From Sphingomonas bacterium (GTDB lineage: Bacteria > Pseudomonadota > Alphaproteobacteria > Sphingomonadales > Sphingomonadaceae), in the NCBI RefSeq assembly GCF_903642285.1, contig NZ_CAHJWJ010000002.1, forward strand, positions 122,753 through 186,752: a stretch of DNA of 64,000 nucleotides. The letters run 5' to 3'. Each line of letters begins with the position of its first letter. The stretch's first letter is position 1. Made by a program: the position numbers and the translations under genes. The notes beneath the pieces were generated by a model, which had not been told where the DNA came from, searched no databases, and saw nothing but the letters and a program-made list of their open reading frames with translations. Below are positions 63,457-64,000 of the stretch, piece by piece.

Positions 63457-64000
63457 TCATGGACGATGCTCCCCATGTCCGCCGTCCTGCGGGTGCGGCG
63501 CGGGTGCGGCGTGCAGCGCGGGGGCCGGTCGGGGCGCGGGCGGCGCATGTTGGGGCACCGGTGCGGCATGCGCGGCGATCTGCTGATGCGCGGCGGCCTC
63601 CTGCTGGTGAACCGACTGCTGCGCCTGATGCGCCGCCTGCAGCTGCGCATGGTCGCTTTGCCGCAGATCGGCCTGCTGGCGCGTCGCCTGCTGCTGGTCG
63701 CGTCCCCCCTGGCGTTGGGCGTCATGGAACGCCGCACCGGGATCGCCCGGTCCGCCGCCGCGGTGGACCTGGACGACGCTATTTGGCCGCCGGGCGGGCG
63801 GTCTCGCATCGGCCGGTGGCGCGTGGTCCGCGAATGCGCGGGGCTGATGCTCGACGCGCGGCGCTTGCCGGACCGCCTGTTGCTGCGATGGCGGTGCCTG
63901 ACGCGCTTGTGCGACCGGCGGTCGACCGCGCTCCGCGGGCTGTTGCTGCGGAGCCCGCGCCGCCTCGACCGGAGGTCGGGCCACGTCCGGCGCTCGCGGG
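63457..64000 (-). CDS. Pro/Gln/His/Ala-rich protein, unknown (partial)
   Basis: The frame enters from the right edge and stops at 63457. The visible 180 residues are low complexity: QQQPAERGRPPVAQARQAPP, 'QQQATRQQADLRQSDHAQLQ', a His/Gln stretch, and a Pro/Ala/His tail ending GGHGEHRP. A folded domain is probably upstream of the cut. It may be a secreted or envelope protein with a disordered tail, but no family can be assigned. Confidence 0.5.
   Translation of the reverse strand, partial: PRAPDVARPPVEAARAPQQQPAERGRPPVAQARQAPPSQQQAVRQAPRVEHQPRAFADHAPPADARPPARRPNSVVQVHRGGGPGDPGAAFHDAQRQGGRDQQQATRQQADLRQSDHAQLQAAHQAQQSVHQQEAAAHQQIAAHAAPVPQHAPPAPRPAPALHAAPAPHPQDGGHGEHRP

Overview
The window looks like a chromosomal stretch of a high-GC alphaproteobacterium of the order Sphingomonadales, most probably Sphingomonas or a close relative. 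The evidence is the ChpT-type phosphotransferase, the hisG-hisD/nusB neighbourhood, the bolA-dnaJ-cobS-cobT cluster, the Fur-controlled TonB receptor operon, and many dispersed palindromic repeats of the kind common in sphingomonads. Most of it is core genome, interrupted by small accessory patches. Nothing was searched against a database; all calls come from reading motifs, lengths, spacing and start signals.

Layout. 0-0.8 kb: end of an unrecognised gene, a decayed trbB/trbC conjugation remnant, and tRNA-Asn. 0.9-11.1 kb: nadK, moaA, a c-di-GMP phosphodiesterase-type protein coupled to a SnoaL-like secreted protein, mfd, sdhE and recG. 11.2-16.5 kb: a small AT-rich secreted protein, mtgA, four tandem palindromic repeats, an FAD amine oxidase carrying one of these repeats inside its reading frame, rpoH, rluD and a JAMM peptidase. 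16.6-20.2 kb: an accessory island with a frameshifted FG-GAP-like gene, two small secreted proteins (one LprI-like) and a dead IS110-family element. 20.2-26.1 kb: chpT followed by cheA-cheW-cheY-cheB-cheR with no receptor gene. 26.1-29.8 kb: an AmpD-like amidase, RNase P RNA whose 3' end overlaps the end of rimO, and anmK. 30-36.2 kb: a VWA (CoxE-like) protein and its likely MoxR ATPase partner, separated by a CocE/NonD hydrolase, a CHAP protein and a secreted unknown. 36.5-41.1 kb: a DPP-IV-type peptidase, asd, a fused toxin-antitoxin relic and an alpha/beta hydrolase. 41.1-47.9 kb: a histone-H1-like protein, amn, nusB, a membrane-tethered LuxR-type protein, a carbohydrate porin, hisD and hisG. 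47.9-52.8 kb: a frameshifted DUF2332 gene and a tightly packed reverse-strand run (bolA, GST, Nudix, pirin, VOC, alpha/beta hydrolase). 52.8-57.1 kb: J-domain protein, cobS, a Phd/VapC module and cobT. 57.2-63.4 kb: a small secreted protein, an RHH protein, and a Fur-box-preceded iron operon (TonB receptor, Sel1 protein, PiuC/YbiX dioxygenase, PepSY membrane protein). The right edge cuts a Pro/Gln/His-rich protein.

How the parts work together. The che block forms a soluble signalling core that needs receptors from elsewhere. mtgA, the amidase, anmK, the CHAP protein and the LprI-like protein all touch cell-wall synthesis, turnover or protection. The last operon describes siderophore uptake followed by reduction or processing. 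Two AAA+/VWA pairs (MoxR/CoxE-like and CobS/CobT) lie within 27 kb of each other.

The most unusual signals are repeats that behave as part of genes. One lies in frame in the amine oxidase, one forms the N-terminus or Shine-Dalgarno of the Sel1 gene, and one abuts the Shine-Dalgarno of asd. Also notable are a toxin-antitoxin pair spliced between cobS and cobT so that the vapC stop overlaps the cobT start, the decayed conjugation fragment on the 3' side of tRNA-Asn, and several single-base frameshifts.
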